From contig CAZFIM010000025.1 in assembly GCA_964519615.1 (NCBI GenBank), positions 1 to 33,757 of the forward strand: a stretch of 33,757 nucleotides of DNA. Direction: 5' to 3'. Below are positions 1-8,717 of the stretch, piece by piece. The notes beneath the pieces were generated by a model that was given only the letters and a program-made list of their open reading frames with translations, had not been told where the DNA came from and ran no database searches. How positions within the stretch are numbered: the stretch's first letter is position 1; the number at the start of each line of letters is the position of its first letter. The DNA is from CAZFIM01 sp964519615 (lineage in GTDB: Bacteria; Chloroflexota; Dehalococcoidia; GIF9; UBA5629). Position numbers and translations under genes: made by a program.

Positions 1-187
1 ACTATGGTACTTGTCGTGCAATTGCTTATGTTTATCTGTCTGCATTTTTTCTTTTACTCCCCTTTATCACATAGATTACTAAAGTCTCGTGACCAAGAGA
101 TATTACTGCTACGTAATAGCACTGTTAATGTGAAGAAAACATATTATAGCTGAATAACGCAGTTGTAGTGTGGAGGGGCTATTAACA

Positions 188-949
188 TTAAAACATCTCT
201 TCATCTTCAATTGTAGTCTTTTTTATATGGAAGGCCTCCATGTATCGTTTAATTACATCTTCAGGCTTACCTGCTGCCGCAAGAACTCCGTTGTCCAGCC
301 AGATCACCTTGTTTGCAAATTTTTCTATATTGCTCATGCTATGGCTGACCATGACTACCGTTTTCTCTCCTATGATTCGGCTCATTTTGTCATCGGCTTT
401 TTGCCTGAACGCCGCGTCGCCTGCTCCCATTATCTCGTCAATTAATACTATCTCCTTATCGATATGTGAGGCAATCGAGAATCCCAGGCGGGAGCTCATA
501 CCTGAAGAATACGTGCGAACCGGCATATCGATAAAATCACCTAATTCGGTAAAATCTATAATTGAATCAATAATTTTCTCGATCTGTTTCCGCGAATACC
601 CCATCATAACGCCATTTAAATAGATATTATCCCTGCCTGAAAGCTCAGGTTGGAATCCTGCAGTTAAGGAAAAAAGTGTGGATACTCCACCCTGTACGCT
701 GATGGTGCCTTCGTCCGGAGCATAAACGCCTGCTATTACACGAAGCAAGGTACTTTTACCTGAACCGTTCCTGCCGATAATACCGATGGTATCGCCGCGC
801 TCTACGGTAAGAGAGACGTTTCGCAATGCCCAAAATTCGCCGCGTGACCTGCGCCCATTGCGTGTCTGTGCCATAATGAGGACAAGAGCTTTGGCGCGCC
901 GGCGTTTCTCCATTTTAAAACGTATCCCTAGATTGGTAATTTGTATCAT
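188..949 (-). CDS. ABC transporter ATP-binding protein, polysaccharide export (Wzt/TagH/KpsT type)
   Basis: This is the nucleotide-binding subunit that powers export of a surface polysaccharide or polyol phosphate across the cytoplasmic membrane. The 253-residue protein shows Walker A GRNGSGKST (59-67), the ABC signature YSSGM (147-151), Walker B IVLIDE (167-172) and the H-loop His203. The short spacing and the EIMGAGD sequence after Walker B are typical of the Wzt/TagH branch. It stops soon after the ATPase core, so it lacks the C-terminal carbohydrate-binding domain of O9a-type Wzt. It starts 1 nt after the stop of the permease gene upstream, so the two are surely co-transcribed. The 187 nt downstream of its stop, to the window edge, show no gene. 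Confidence 0.93.
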   Translation of the reverse strand: MIQITNLGIRFKMEKRRRAKALVLIMAQTRNGRRSRGEFWALRNVSLTVERGDTIGIIGRNGSGKSTLLRVIAGVYAPDEGTISVQGGVSTLFSLTAGFQPELSGRDNIYLNGVMMGYSRKQIEKIIDSIIDFTELGDFIDMPVRTYSSGMSSRLGFSIASHIDKEIVLIDEIMGAGDAAFRQKADDKMSRIIGEKTVVMVSHSMSNIEKFANKVIWLDNGVLAAAGKPEDVIKRYMEAFHIKKTTIEDEEMF

Positions 950-950
950 T

Positions 951-1730
951 CTAAACTGCCTTCACCAGCTTATGCTCGTCATGGGAAAAGTACCACAGCC
1001 CCAGCACAAATCCGGCTACTGCCACAACTGCCGCAACAAGAAGATATGTGCTGGGCGGTTCACCCCGTATAAGCACATTTTTATATGATTCCAGCAGTCC
1101 GGCAAAGGGATTGAGCAGCAGGTAGAGCGTAGCAAACCTCTCCGGTACCCTCTCATTGACTGAATATAGTATAGGAGATAGATAAAAACATATTCTGATA
1201 GCGAACTGAATAATATTACCCAGATCTGAAAGATACGTTCCCAGTACTGCCCCTATAAAACAGGCGCCTATGGTCAGTACCAGTTGAATGAGCAAGAGCA
1301 CGGGCAGCCAGAGGACGTTAAGAGTGAGCGATGCCTCAAAGACAAATAGCATGGGAAGAAGGATGATAAAGCCAAAAAGCCAGTCAAAAAAACCGATGAT
1401 AATGCCGGAGAGAGGCAGTATGGCAAGAGGGAATTGCACACTTTGTATAAGTTTTACCTTTGATGTGATTGATGTAACCGAGCGGCCCAGAGAAGAAGCA
1501 AACCATTTCCAGGAAAGAAGCGCTATGAAAAGCAATACCGGAAATTGCGGTCCGCCGCGGCCAAAAATATAGTGTACCAAAAGGATATATGTGAGTAACA
1601 ATAAAAGCGGATCCAGAAAGCTCCATAAAAAGCCGAGCACCTTATTCTTATTCTCAGCCTTCATCTGGAATTTGACGATATAATAGAGGAGTTCCCACCT
1701 TTTCCAGATACGTATTAACTGATCTAACAT
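951..1730 (-). CDS. ABC transporter permease, polysaccharide export (Wzm/TagG type)
   Basis: This is the membrane subunit of the exporter whose ATPase follows directly. About 259 residues carry an amphipathic N-terminus (LIRIWKRWELLYYIVK), the motif KVLGFLWSFLDPLLLLL that opens the first membrane segment, and roughly six hydrophobic segments, as in the ABC-2/Wzm family. The chosen start is the ATG at 1730 (MLDQLIRIWK). A GTG at 1760 would add ten residues. Neither has a clear Shine-Dalgarno sequence, so the start is uncertain. The pair probably exports a polyprenyl-linked glycan. Whether its cargo relates to the sugar cassette at 3390-10227, which is transcribed divergently, cannot be told from sequence. 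Confidence 0.9.
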   Translation of the reverse strand: MLDQLIRIWKRWELLYYIVKFQMKAENKNKVLGFLWSFLDPLLLLLTYILLVHYIFGRGGPQFPVLLFIALLSWKWFASSLGRSVTSITSKVKLIQSVQFPLAILPLSGIIIGFFDWLFGFIILLPMLFVFEASLTLNVLWLPVLLLIQLVLTIGACFIGAVLGTYLSDLGNIIQFAIRICFYLSPILYSVNERVPERFATLYLLLNPFAGLLESYKNVLIRGEPPSTYLLVAAVVAVAGFVLGLWYFSHDEHKLVKAV

Positions 1731-1958
1731 AGCAATCTGGTATTTGTAGCATAATATCACTTTTTACTTGCGGATAATAGCTACGGTTAAATATACCGAT
1801 TCATTTTATCATAGTATCTAAACTTTCAAAAATCTCCTGAAATAAGCATTACATAATAAGTGTTGAATAATACCTTGTTTTAATTTAAAATATATGATAT
1901 TCGATTATGAGTGATCATTGATTATTTTCTAAAACAATTTGCTCAGACTAGCGAAAAA

Positions 1959-1964
1959 TATAAT
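1959..1964 (+). promoter_or_regulatory. candidate -10 box upstream of the radical SAM gene
   Basis: TATAAT sits about 38 nt upstream of the ATG at 2002 in a very AT-rich divergent intergenic region (1731-2001). No convincing -35 box lies at the usual distance, so this is a weak call. Confidence 0.3.
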
Positions 1965-2001
1965 TTGCATTTTCAGTATATAAAAGTTCTGGAGGTTGCC
2001 A

Positions 2002-2934
2002 ATGGTTCCATTACGGGTGCAAATAGAGCTTACTACAAGATGCAACCTCCGCTGCGAGTTCTGTGCGCGGGCAACTGTTATTGAGCAAGATAAGCGCCAG
2101 GTTGGTGATGTTGATTGGTCTATGCTGGAAACTATTGCTGCGCGGCTGGCTGAATATGGTGATAACTATATATGGGTATCATTTGGAGGTATGGGTGAGC
2201 CGACACTTTATCCAAGAGTGATAGATGCCATAAAGTTAGTAAAACAGAGCATACCGGATTCCACTCTTAAACTTGTTTCCAACATTACCACTCTGGATGA
2301 GGAGTTTGGTGATGCGATAATAAACTCAGGCCTCGATGTTCTTACTCTTAGTCTTAACACTGCTGATAGAGAATCATTCGAAAAATTAAAGAACCTTGAT
2401 TATTCTAAAATAGAGAGAAATGTTATGAATTTCCTTCACCGAAAGAGAGATAGAAAACCTGATACATTTCTCCGTATTAATGCATTTGATAGCAACCTGC
2501 AGTATATTAGAGACGCACAACGATTCTGGCGGAAGCATCTGAATAAAAATGACCGTGTAAATCTGGGTAACTTCAGCAATTGGACAGGACTTATTGATCG
2601 TTCTAAATTTGTCAAAGATAGTATCTCCACACCAAGAACAGTCTGTAAGTTCCTGACCAAACAGCATTCTATTTCCATAAATTTCGATGGTACAATTTTC
2701 CCCTGTTGTATCGCATGTGTCGAGAACCGGAACAGCGCACTATATTTAGGTAACGTTGCTGATCATACTATTAATGATCTTTATACATCGGATAAGATGT
2801 TATCTATTGTTGCTGCGCATGAAAACGGTGATTATCCGGCACCTTGTGATACATGCGATGACTGGGGGGTACAGGTTGAAAACCTTGATCAATTCAGGAA
2901 AGAAATGCGTAAAGGCCGTTTGTGGAGATGGTAA
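2002..2934 (+). CDS. radical SAM protein with SPASM-type C-terminus
   Basis: The product is a 4Fe-4S radical S-adenosylmethionine enzyme; its substrate is unknown. The cluster motif CNLRCEFC places C14, C18 and C21 at the N-terminus, and a GGMGEP motif follows, as in the family. The C-terminal third holds Cys residues at about 215, 235, 236, 239, 282 and 285 (FPCCIAC and PCDTCDDW), typical of an auxiliary-cluster SPASM or twitch domain. The start is the ATG at 2002, because GGAGG at 1991-1995 lies 6 nt before it; an in-frame TTG at 1996 abuts the ribosome binding site. At 310 residues it is of ordinary length. SPASM proteins act in peptide maturation, sulfatase maturation and sugar or cofactor chemistry, so no function is assigned. 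A decayed relic of a second copy lies at 10265-10420. Confidence 0.9.
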   Translation: MVPLRVQIELTTRCNLRCEFCARATVIEQDKRQVGDVDWSMLETIAARLAEYGDNYIWVSFGGMGEPTLYPRVIDAIKLVKQSIPDSTLKLVSNITTLDEEFGDAIINSGLDVLTLSLNTADRESFEKLKNLDYSKIERNVMNFLHRKRDRKPDTFLRINAFDSNLQYIRDAQRFWRKHLNKNDRVNLGNFSNWTGLIDRSKFVKDSISTPRTVCKFLTKQHSISINFDGTIFPCCIACVENRNSALYLGNVADHTINDLYTSDKMLSIVAAHENGDYPAPCDTCDDWGVQVENLDQFRKEMRKGRLWRW

Positions 2935-2970
2935 AAACTATAGACTCTATTTTTAAATTGGCGGATAGAA

Positions 2971-3137
2971 TTAACTAGAGCTGTTGGAAAACGCCCAGAC
3001 TTCGGAGAGGTCGCCCCAGCCGAGGTCATTGTCTGCCCATATCATCCATTGATAGGATTTGCCGTCATTGAGGTAGCCGGAATCTGTATACTGGGTGACA
3101 TTGCCGACATCGCCCCTGAATTAGATAGTGTGCCACC
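2971..3137 (-). pseudogene. relic of the FN3-like C-terminus of a C39-like peptidase gene
   Basis: On the minus strand this stretch encodes the last 50 or so residues of the FN3-like domain that ends the gene at 10589-12571, including the closing SNSS and a native stop at 2971-2973. Bases 3052-3122 are identical over 71 bp to 10670-10740; the rest has scattered substitutions. Homology is lost near 3137. An in-frame TAA at 3121-3123 (minus strand) replaces the Lys codon of IKF, and there is a 2-nt indel just beyond it. No upstream part of the gene remains. It lies 36 nt past the stop of the radical SAM gene, in convergent orientation, matching the arrangement at 10265-10740. Confidence 0.85.
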
Positions 3138-3389
3138 TGACATATATTATGCAATAACTGTAGAACCGAAAGGTAGAGGTATGATAGAATCTTTGACACC
3201 AAAGACCTTGGGCATAAGAAGATACTCAAACGAGAATGTATTATCTACACTTACGTTAGAGATCACCTTACAGAAAACCAGGAGAAGGTAATTCAAGGGT
3301 AAGACAGAATCGGATTTCTCTTTTAAATAAAAAACTCATTTGCGAATAGCACATCTTGTTTGAAGCAGGTATAATGTGCAATAACTGCG
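3138..3389 (+). other. intergenic stretch with no recognisable gene
   Basis: Between the peptidase relic and the GT39 gene nothing is clearly recognised. A reading frame of about 50 codons runs on the plus strand to 3291, but it begins inside the antisense of the relic and has no start signal. It may be a remnant of displaced sequence. TATAAT at 3370-3375 near the right end may be a -10 box for the GT39 gene; no -35 box fits, and it is only 14 nt from the ATG. Confidence 0.4.
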
Positions 3390-5186
3390 ATGCATCATAA
3401 AGTACGAACGGTTATATGGCTTTGTACCGCAGGATTCGGACTTGTATGCATTGCCATTGCTATTGCTGCTACTGCTGAATGCGTATGCAATTATTTCCCT
3501 GAATTAGATAACCTGTCTGCAAAATTTATACGCGAACTGGCTTACTTAAGAATAGCGGCTGCTTTTACCGGAGTTTTCCTTGTCATGGTGAGCATTGGTA
3601 ATCTGGTTGTTCCAGGATGGATATATTCACTCTTTAATGACAATATGAAGGCTCGGTTACAGGAGCCACACTATTATATATCATTTTGCATAATAATGGC
3701 CCTCTGTACGTTGACTGTCGGGCTCATAGCTACCTGGGACGGACCTGCGCTCAGCGCAGATTCAGTGGGATATATACAGGCTGCCAGAGATATCGCCGCC
3801 GGAGAAGGCTTTGGTAATTTTTCCCATTATCCACTGTTCCCTTTATTAATTGCAGGACTTATATTACTCGGATTTGATCCTATAACCGCGGCAGGCCTTA
3901 TACCGGTATTTTCTTTTGTCTTGCTCATTCCGCTTATGTTCTCTCTGTGCAAAATCGCAGGGAACGTATTTATTGGATATGCCTCAAGTATTGGCTGTTT
4001 ACTATTTACGCCCATGATCTTTCTTGCCCGCTATGCATGGACGGATATGCCCTTTATAATAGCCTCGCTTGCCATTGTTATCCTGCTTATAAGATTTTCC
4101 AGAACAAATAGTCTGAAGCTTCTCTGTATAGCGGGATTGATTATCGGGATCGGACTTCTGCTACGCTATTCGATCGCTTTCCTTATACCTGTGGGAATTG
4201 TTGCAGTTGTTGCAGCTAACTATAAGAGAATCAATGCTCTGATAATACGAGGTATAATATTCTGTTCTCTTTCCTGTATACCTGTCATTCCCTGGTTGTA
4301 TCACAACTACATTACGGTATCACGTTTAAGCATGGGCTATCATCCCAGTGAGAAAGGTGCGCTTAAAGGCATTATCGATTATGCACAGTTTTTCGTCATT
4401 ACGTTTGCACAAGACTTCTTCCCCCTTATTTTCAGAGTACCTGGTGAAAAATACATATTAACATTTTTAATTATTGTTTTATTTATATTGCTTGTAGCGT
4501 ACTTGCTATATTATCCCAATAACCGGCTTACAGTTTTAATGTATATTAAACAGCATTACCTTATACTTCTCTCATTAGCTGGCTATATCGCTTCAATATT
4601 GATGTCAGCGGCATTGTGGTTTCTGTATTACGAAGTGCGTTTTGTGCGTGCGATTTACCCCGTTTTTATCATTGCTCTTTTGCTTTTTATCTATTATCTC
4701 TATAAAGGGATAAGAAGCAACTATATTAAAATCCATTTATTTTCTGCTGTTGCTGTGGTGTGGGCTTTATTACTAATTATTCAAGCTATTTACGCCGTCG
4801 AATACCTGGGAAGAACGGCGGATACGATGCAATACAATTCCACCTACTGGCGGAATTCTGAATCCATATCATGGTTAAATAGTAATTTACCATCTGAAGC
4901 ACTTGTTTTCAGTAACAATAGGTTAGGGATAGCACTGCGCATAGAAAATGAAACCAGATGGGTTCCTGCTGTTGGTCAGAATAAAGCAATAGAGGATTTT
5001 CTCCTGCAGCTATCGGCGTCTGATACTGTTTATATTGTTGGATTTAAGGAACAGTATCATCAGGGGCGGATAAAAGTAATGACTAATGACGAGATTACAG
5101 AAGCGGTCTCCGTTTATTTTACGCTGTCCCCTGTTGCTGATTTTCCTGAGGCTACGATCTGGCATGTGTTGCCTGCGGAGCGGTAA
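3390..5186 (+). CDS. GT39/ArnT-like membrane glycosyltransferase
   Basis: A polytopic 598-residue protein with about 11-13 hydrophobic segments. The first large extracytoplasmic loop contains the acidic motif ALSADSVGYIQAARDIAAGE (about 118-137), followed by HYPLFPLLIA. This is the hallmark of the GT39/GT83 (PMT, ArnT) superfamily, where an acidic residue in the loop is catalytic and the donor is a polyprenyl-phosphate sugar. It would move a sugar from the lipid carrier to a protein, lipid or glycan outside the membrane. Two extra membrane helices precede the usual first loop. The C-terminal soluble part is short. It heads the plus-strand sugar cassette, and the next gene makes just such a donor. 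No Shine-Dalgarno sequence precedes the ATG. The acceptor is unknown. Confidence 0.82.
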   Translation: MHHKVRTVIWLCTAGFGLVCIAIAIAATAECVCNYFPELDNLSAKFIRELAYLRIAAAFTGVFLVMVSIGNLVVPGWIYSLFNDNMKARLQEPHYYISFCIIMALCTLTVGLIATWDGPALSADSVGYIQAARDIAAGEGFGNFSHYPLFPLLIAGLILLGFDPITAAGLIPVFSFVLLIPLMFSLCKIAGNVFIGYASSIGCLLFTPMIFLARYAWTDMPFIIASLAIVILLIRFSRTNSLKLLCIAGLIIGIGLLLRYSIAFLIPVGIVAVVAANYKRINALIIRGIIFCSLSCIPVIPWLYHNYITVSRLSMGYHPSEKGALKGIIDYAQFFVITFAQDFFPLIFRVPGEKYILTFLIIVLFILLVAYLLYYPNNRLTVLMYIKQHYLILLSLAGYIASILMSAALWFLYYEVRFVRAIYPVFIIALLLFIYYLYKGIRSNYIKIHLFSAVAVVWALLLIIQAIYAVEYLGRTADTMQYNSTYWRNSESISWLNSNLPSEALVFSNNRLGIALRIENETRWVPAVGQNKAIEDFLLQLSASDTVYIVGFKEQYHQGRIKVMTNDEITEAVSVYFTLSPVADFPEATIWHVLPAER

Positions 5187-5242
5187 TCCTGTTGCGTCGA
5201 AAAAAATATTATGGATTTTATCCAGGTTCTGTATGATATACT

Positions 5243-6238
5243 ATGCATCATAGTTATCCATATAGTCTTGGTACGTGTAAAAGTGCGATGCAAGATAGCA
5301 GCCATTCTTTTAACGAGCAATTAAGCTTTTCTGTTATTATCCCTGCCTATAATGAAGAGGGCTCCATAGAACCGCTCTACCGCAGATTGACCGCTGTCTT
5401 AACTGATTTGGCAGCACCGTATGAAATAATCTTTGTCGATGATGGCAGTAAAGATAGCACATTTCAGGTAATGAAAAAACTTTTTGAGAGTGATAGCAAT
5501 GTAAAAGTAGTCCAACTCACGCGTAATTTTGGCCAACACCCTGCTCTTTTAGCAGGATTCAGGGTTGCAAAAAATAAAGTAATCATTACGCTGGATGCAG
5601 ATATGCAGAATCCCCCTGAGGAGATACCGAAATTACTTGATAAGCTTAAACAAGGGCATGAGATCGTTTTTGGCATTCCTGCGGTAAGAAAGCACTCCTT
5701 GTTTAAACGAAGCATATCATTTTTTGCGCGATGGTTTCTTGCGAAGATACTTCCTGTAAATGCGACAAGTATAAGCGGTTTCAGGATGATCACACTCGAA
5801 GTGATACAGAAACTTTTGTCGTTGGAAGAGAAGGACAAATTTCTGGACGGTCTGCTCTGCTGGATGGGCTATAACATAGCGGTGGTATATGTCAAACACG
5901 ATGTCAGAAAAACGGGTCAGGCGAAATATACGCTTTTTAAAATGCTCGGGATGTGGTTTGATATTATAGTCTCGTTTACCAATCTGCCTTTAAAAATTGC
6001 CACATTTGGTGGAATATTTTTCGGCGTTATCGGTATCATACTGGCAGTGTTATATTTAGCGCGCTATTTTTTTGGCGGATATGCTGTTCCGGGGTTTGCA
6101 ACTACTATAATAACCGTGACTGTTTTCTCGGGGGTGCAGTTGTTCTGTCTGGGTATACTTGGTGAGTATATCGGCCGTATGAATAAAGAGTTAAAGAATA
6201 AACCGGATTACGTTACCAGACAAATACTATCCAGGTAG
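5243..6238 (+). CDS. polyprenyl-phosphate glycosyltransferase, GT2 family (GtrB/ArnC/DPM1 type)
   Basis: The enzyme transfers a sugar from a nucleotide donor to a polyprenyl phosphate on the cytoplasmic face. The GT-A domain starts at SVIIPAYNEEGS (30-41), with FVDDGS at 64-69, the metal-binding DAD at 118-120 followed by QNPPEEIP, and the family feature QLTRNFGQHPALLAGF (91-106). Two C-terminal membrane helices (about 250-310) and LGEYIGRMNKELKNKPDY are classic for GtrB/ArnC proteins. The listed ATG gives 331 residues. An ATG at 5288 would place 13 residues before the catalytic domain and fits the family better; neither has a ribosome binding site. It is likely the donor-making partner of the GT39 enzyme just upstream. 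Confidence 0.9.
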   Translation: MHHSYPYSLGTCKSAMQDSSHSFNEQLSFSVIIPAYNEEGSIEPLYRRLTAVLTDLAAPYEIIFVDDGSKDSTFQVMKKLFESDSNVKVVQLTRNFGQHPALLAGFRVAKNKVIITLDADMQNPPEEIPKLLDKLKQGHEIVFGIPAVRKHSLFKRSISFFARWFLAKILPVNATSISGFRMITLEVIQKLLSLEEKDKFLDGLLCWMGYNIAVVYVKHDVRKTGQAKYTLFKMLGMWFDIIVSFTNLPLKIATFGGIFFGVIGIILAVLYLARYFFGGYAVPGFATTIITVTVFSGVQLFCLGILGEYIGRMNKELKNKPDYVTRQILSR

Positions 6239-6247
6239 CATAATAAA

Positions 6248-6649
6248 ATGAAGTCAGATAATAATAAAGTGTGGGTACAACCGGAGTATGATGATAGAGG
6301 CATGACCCAGTGGGGTTGGAGAGTGAGTCACCGAGAGAATTTTATACTTGGTAAACATGTGGAAATAGGTTCTTTTACCATGATAGACGCCCGAGAAGGT
6401 GTATATGTAGATGATAATGTGAAAATTGGTTTTAGCTGTAGCATCTTGAGTTACTCATCTATTGATAAAAAAAAAGGCGCTGTATATCTGCGTGAAGGTT
6501 GTAGTATTGGAGCAAACTCCGTTATTATGCCGGGCATTGAAATTGGCAGAGGAGCGATCGTGGGCGCAAACAGTTTTGTTAACCGTAATGTACCTGCGGG
6601 TGAAATATGGTTTGGAACGCCCATAAAAAGATATAAATCCGTTGATTGA
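6248..6649 (+). CDS. hexapeptide-repeat acyltransferase (left-handed beta-helix, WbbJ/LpxA-like)
   Basis: At 133 residues this is a small O- or N-acyltransferase. Imperfect hexapeptides run through most of it (HVEIGS, VYVDDNVKIG, REGCSIGANSVIMPGIEIGRGAIVGANSFV) and it closes with the diagnostic NVPAGEIWFGTPIKRYK found in maltose/galactoside-type and capsule acetyltransferases. Such enzymes use acetyl-CoA and act as trimers. It lies 9 nt after the glycosyltransferase, so it is in the same operon, and probably acetylates the sugar made by the neighbours, for example the amino group set by the aminotransferase. The substrate is inferred from context only. Confidence 0.85.
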   Translation: MKSDNNKVWVQPEYDDRGMTQWGWRVSHRENFILGKHVEIGSFTMIDAREGVYVDDNVKIGFSCSILSYSSIDKKKGAVYLREGCSIGANSVIMPGIEIGRGAIVGANSFVNRNVPAGEIWFGTPIKRYKSVD

Positions 6650-6717
6650 TTCTATTTAATTACACAGAACTCACCTGACCGCAATAAAGTTAACATAATA
6701 TCTTTGCAGGAGTAATT

Positions 6718-7758
6718 ATGACTAAGAACACAAAAAATGTATTGGTGACCGGAGGCGCCGGGTTTATAGGCAGTAACTTTGTGCGATATTTATTCAATCG
6801 TTATCCTGATTACTCTATCACAGTCCTGGATGCACTAACATATGCCGGTAATATTGATAATATTCCTGAGAATATAAAAAAAGACTCATGTTTTGATTTC
6901 TGGTACGGCAACGTTAGAAACGGGGAACTGGTCAATGAGCTCATGGCAAAAGCAAATGTAGTTGTTCACTTTGCTGCCGAATCTCATGTGGCGAGATCTA
7001 TATTTGATAATACGATTTTTTTTGAAACGGATGTACTGGGTACACAGGTTGTTGCTAATGCTATACTTAAGCATAAAAAAACTATTGAACGCTTTATACA
7101 CATATCTACCTCAGAAGTCTACGGTACTTCACTGCATGCCCCAATGGATGAAGAGCATCCTCTCAATCCTGCGAGCCCCTACGCTGCGGCCAAGGCCGGC
7201 GCCGATAGGCTGGTTTATTCCTATTTCTTAACATATGGGATACCGGCTGTTATTATTCGTCCATTTAATACATACGGCGCTAATCAGCATCTGGAAAAAG
7301 CGATACCGCGTTTTATAACAAGCGCGCTTCTGGATGAGCCGCTTACGGTCCATGGCTCCGGTGAGAATACTCGAGATTGGGTTTTTGTGGTTGACCTCTG
7401 CAGGGCGTTGGACAATGCATTACATGCTGATCCGGATAAAGTTATCGGGCAGGCGATCAACATCGGTACCGGCAGGGATATTTCTATTAAGAATATCGCA
7501 GAACTAATAGTGGACCATCTCAATAAACCGCGTTCGCTGATTACGTATATAGAGGACCGCCCCGCACAAATTGCAAGGCATATATCTTCAACTTCAAAAT
7601 CGTTAGGGCTACTTGATTGGAAGGCGGAGATTGCATTCGAGGAAGGCATTGGGAATACAATTGAATGGTATCAATCCAATGTGCACTGGTGGCAAAAGCT
7701 GCTCTGGATGCGGCATGTGCCGGTAAAAAAGGAAAATGGGGAAGTAGAGTACTATTAG
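6718..7758 (+). CDS. NAD-dependent nucleotide-sugar 4,6-dehydratase/epimerase, extended SDR (RmlB/LegB-like)
   Basis: The Rossmann motif GGAGFIG is at 12-18 and the SDR pair Y155xxxK159 lies in SPYAAAK. LDALTYAGNIDN and RPFNTYGANQHLEKAIPRF are typical of dTDP-glucose 4,6-dehydratases. The active-site triad reads T-S-E (131-133, STSEVYG) rather than the T-D-E of RmlB. This pattern is known from GDP-mannose dehydratases and from LegB-like UDP-GlcNAc dehydratases, so the substrate is open. The product would be a 4-keto-6-deoxy sugar, the usual substrate of the DegT-type aminotransferase at 8707. AGGAG at 6709-6713 supports the start. An epimerase role is the main alternative. Confidence 0.88.
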   Translation: MTKNTKNVLVTGGAGFIGSNFVRYLFNRYPDYSITVLDALTYAGNIDNIPENIKKDSCFDFWYGNVRNGELVNELMAKANVVVHFAAESHVARSIFDNTIFFETDVLGTQVVANAILKHKKTIERFIHISTSEVYGTSLHAPMDEEHPLNPASPYAAAKAGADRLVYSYFLTYGIPAVIIRPFNTYGANQHLEKAIPRFITSALLDEPLTVHGSGENTRDWVFVVDLCRALDNALHADPDKVIGQAINIGTGRDISIKNIAELIVDHLNKPRSLITYIEDRPAQIARHISSTSKSLGLLDWKAEIAFEEGIGNTIEWYQSNVHWWQKLLWMRHVPVKKENGEVEYY

Positions 7759-7766
7759 ACCTGAGT

Positions 7767-8717
7767 ATGACCGTGTCAGATGAATTATATTGCCCCCACT
7801 GTATGACTTCTCTTGAAAAGCGCAGCACGACTTTATACTGCAGCCGTTGCTGTTGCTATTACTCTATAATTGATGGTATCCCATCCTTTTTGCCCCCGGA
7901 TAGGTGTCCGGAGGGCTTCGATGAGAATGTATTTGAGTTACTTTTTAGTGTGGAGGAAAAACATTTCTGGCATCGGGGAAGAAAAGAGATTATTTTGGAT
8001 GTGCTTAAGCGACATGTGTCTGGCCTGGCAAAAGCCCGGATACTGGAGATTGGTTGCGGCACTGGAAATATTATGGCGTACTTTCAAGAGCATGGCCTTG
8101 ATATTGCAGGAAGCGATGTATTTCTGAAAGCTCTGCAATTTTGCCGGCGGCGCACAGGTGCTGCTTGCCTATATCAGGCGGATATAACAGCTCTTCCTTT
8201 TAAAGAGAATTTCAATATAGTAGGTTTATTCGATGTGCTTGAGCATATCCAGGAGGATGAAAATGCACTGGAGCAAGCATTGAAAACCTTAAAACCGGGC
8301 GGTACGCTAATAATCACTGTGCCCGCTTATCAGTGGTTGTGGAGTAATTTTGATAAGCACTCCCACCACAAACGGCGTTATAGTAAACAGGAGCTTGTGT
8401 TGAAGCTGAAAAAAACCGGATTTCAGGTGAGAATGATTACGTTTTACATGAATCTTCTTTTCCCGGTACTTGCTTTTATACGACTCTGGTCCAAGTTAAC
8501 TTGCACGAGTAAATCGGCAGAGACAGAGATGAGTTCATTTGTTGAACTAAAGGTTGTACCTTTGCTGAATTTACTCTTGCTTGCCGTAATGCGATTTGAA
8601 CGGTTTTTACTAAGATTTTTTTGTCTACCTTTTGGAGTTTCTCTTTTGGTTGTGGCTGATAAACCCGGCAACGAGAGTTATTCAATTTGCAAGGACAGGA
8701 GCGCAGATGAAAATTGA
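7767..8717 (+). CDS. SAM-dependent methyltransferase with N-terminal zinc ribbon
   Basis: The start chosen is the ATG at 7767, which lies 8 nt after the preceding stop; a longer in-frame start at 7665 would overlap the dehydratase gene by about 90 nt. The 316-residue product begins with a small zinc ribbon, C9xxC12 and C25xxC28, like Trm112-type leaders. A class I methyltransferase core follows, with motif I ILEIGCGTG at 92-100, GLFDVLEHIQEDENAL and LKPGGTLIITVPAY. After the HSHHKRRYS stretch come two hydrophobic segments, so it may sit at the membrane. It probably methylates the cassette sugar or its lipid-linked form; the actual substrate cannot be read from sequence. It overlaps the next gene by 11 nt. 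Confidence 0.86.
   Translation: MTVSDELYCPHCMTSLEKRSTTLYCSRCCCYYSIIDGIPSFLPPDRCPEGFDENVFELLFSVEEKHFWHRGRKEIILDVLKRHVSGLAKARILEIGCGTGNIMAYFQEHGLDIAGSDVFLKALQFCRRRTGAACLYQADITALPFKENFNIVGLFDVLEHIQEDENALEQALKTLKPGGTLIITVPAYQWLWSNFDKHSHHKRRYSKQELVLKLKKTGFQVRMITFYMNLLFPVLAFIRLWSKLTCTSKSAETEMSSFVELKVVPLLNLLLLAVMRFERFLLRFFCLPFGVSLLVVADKPGNESYSICKDRSADEN

Noticed and set aside
101..120. Inverted repeat TATTAC/GTAATA downstream of the ABC ATPase gene
   Set aside because: It is short, AT-rich and without a U tract, so it is likely chance.
2002..3137. Ribosomal peptide (RiPP) cluster around the radical SAM gene
   Set aside because: No short precursor-like gene with a leader or repeated core was found nearby, and the C39-like protein is not the transporter-fused type.
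3049..3291. Plus-strand reading frame of 80 codons
   Set aside because: Its first part is the antisense of the peptidase relic and it has no ribosome binding site; the remainder resembles nothing I can name.
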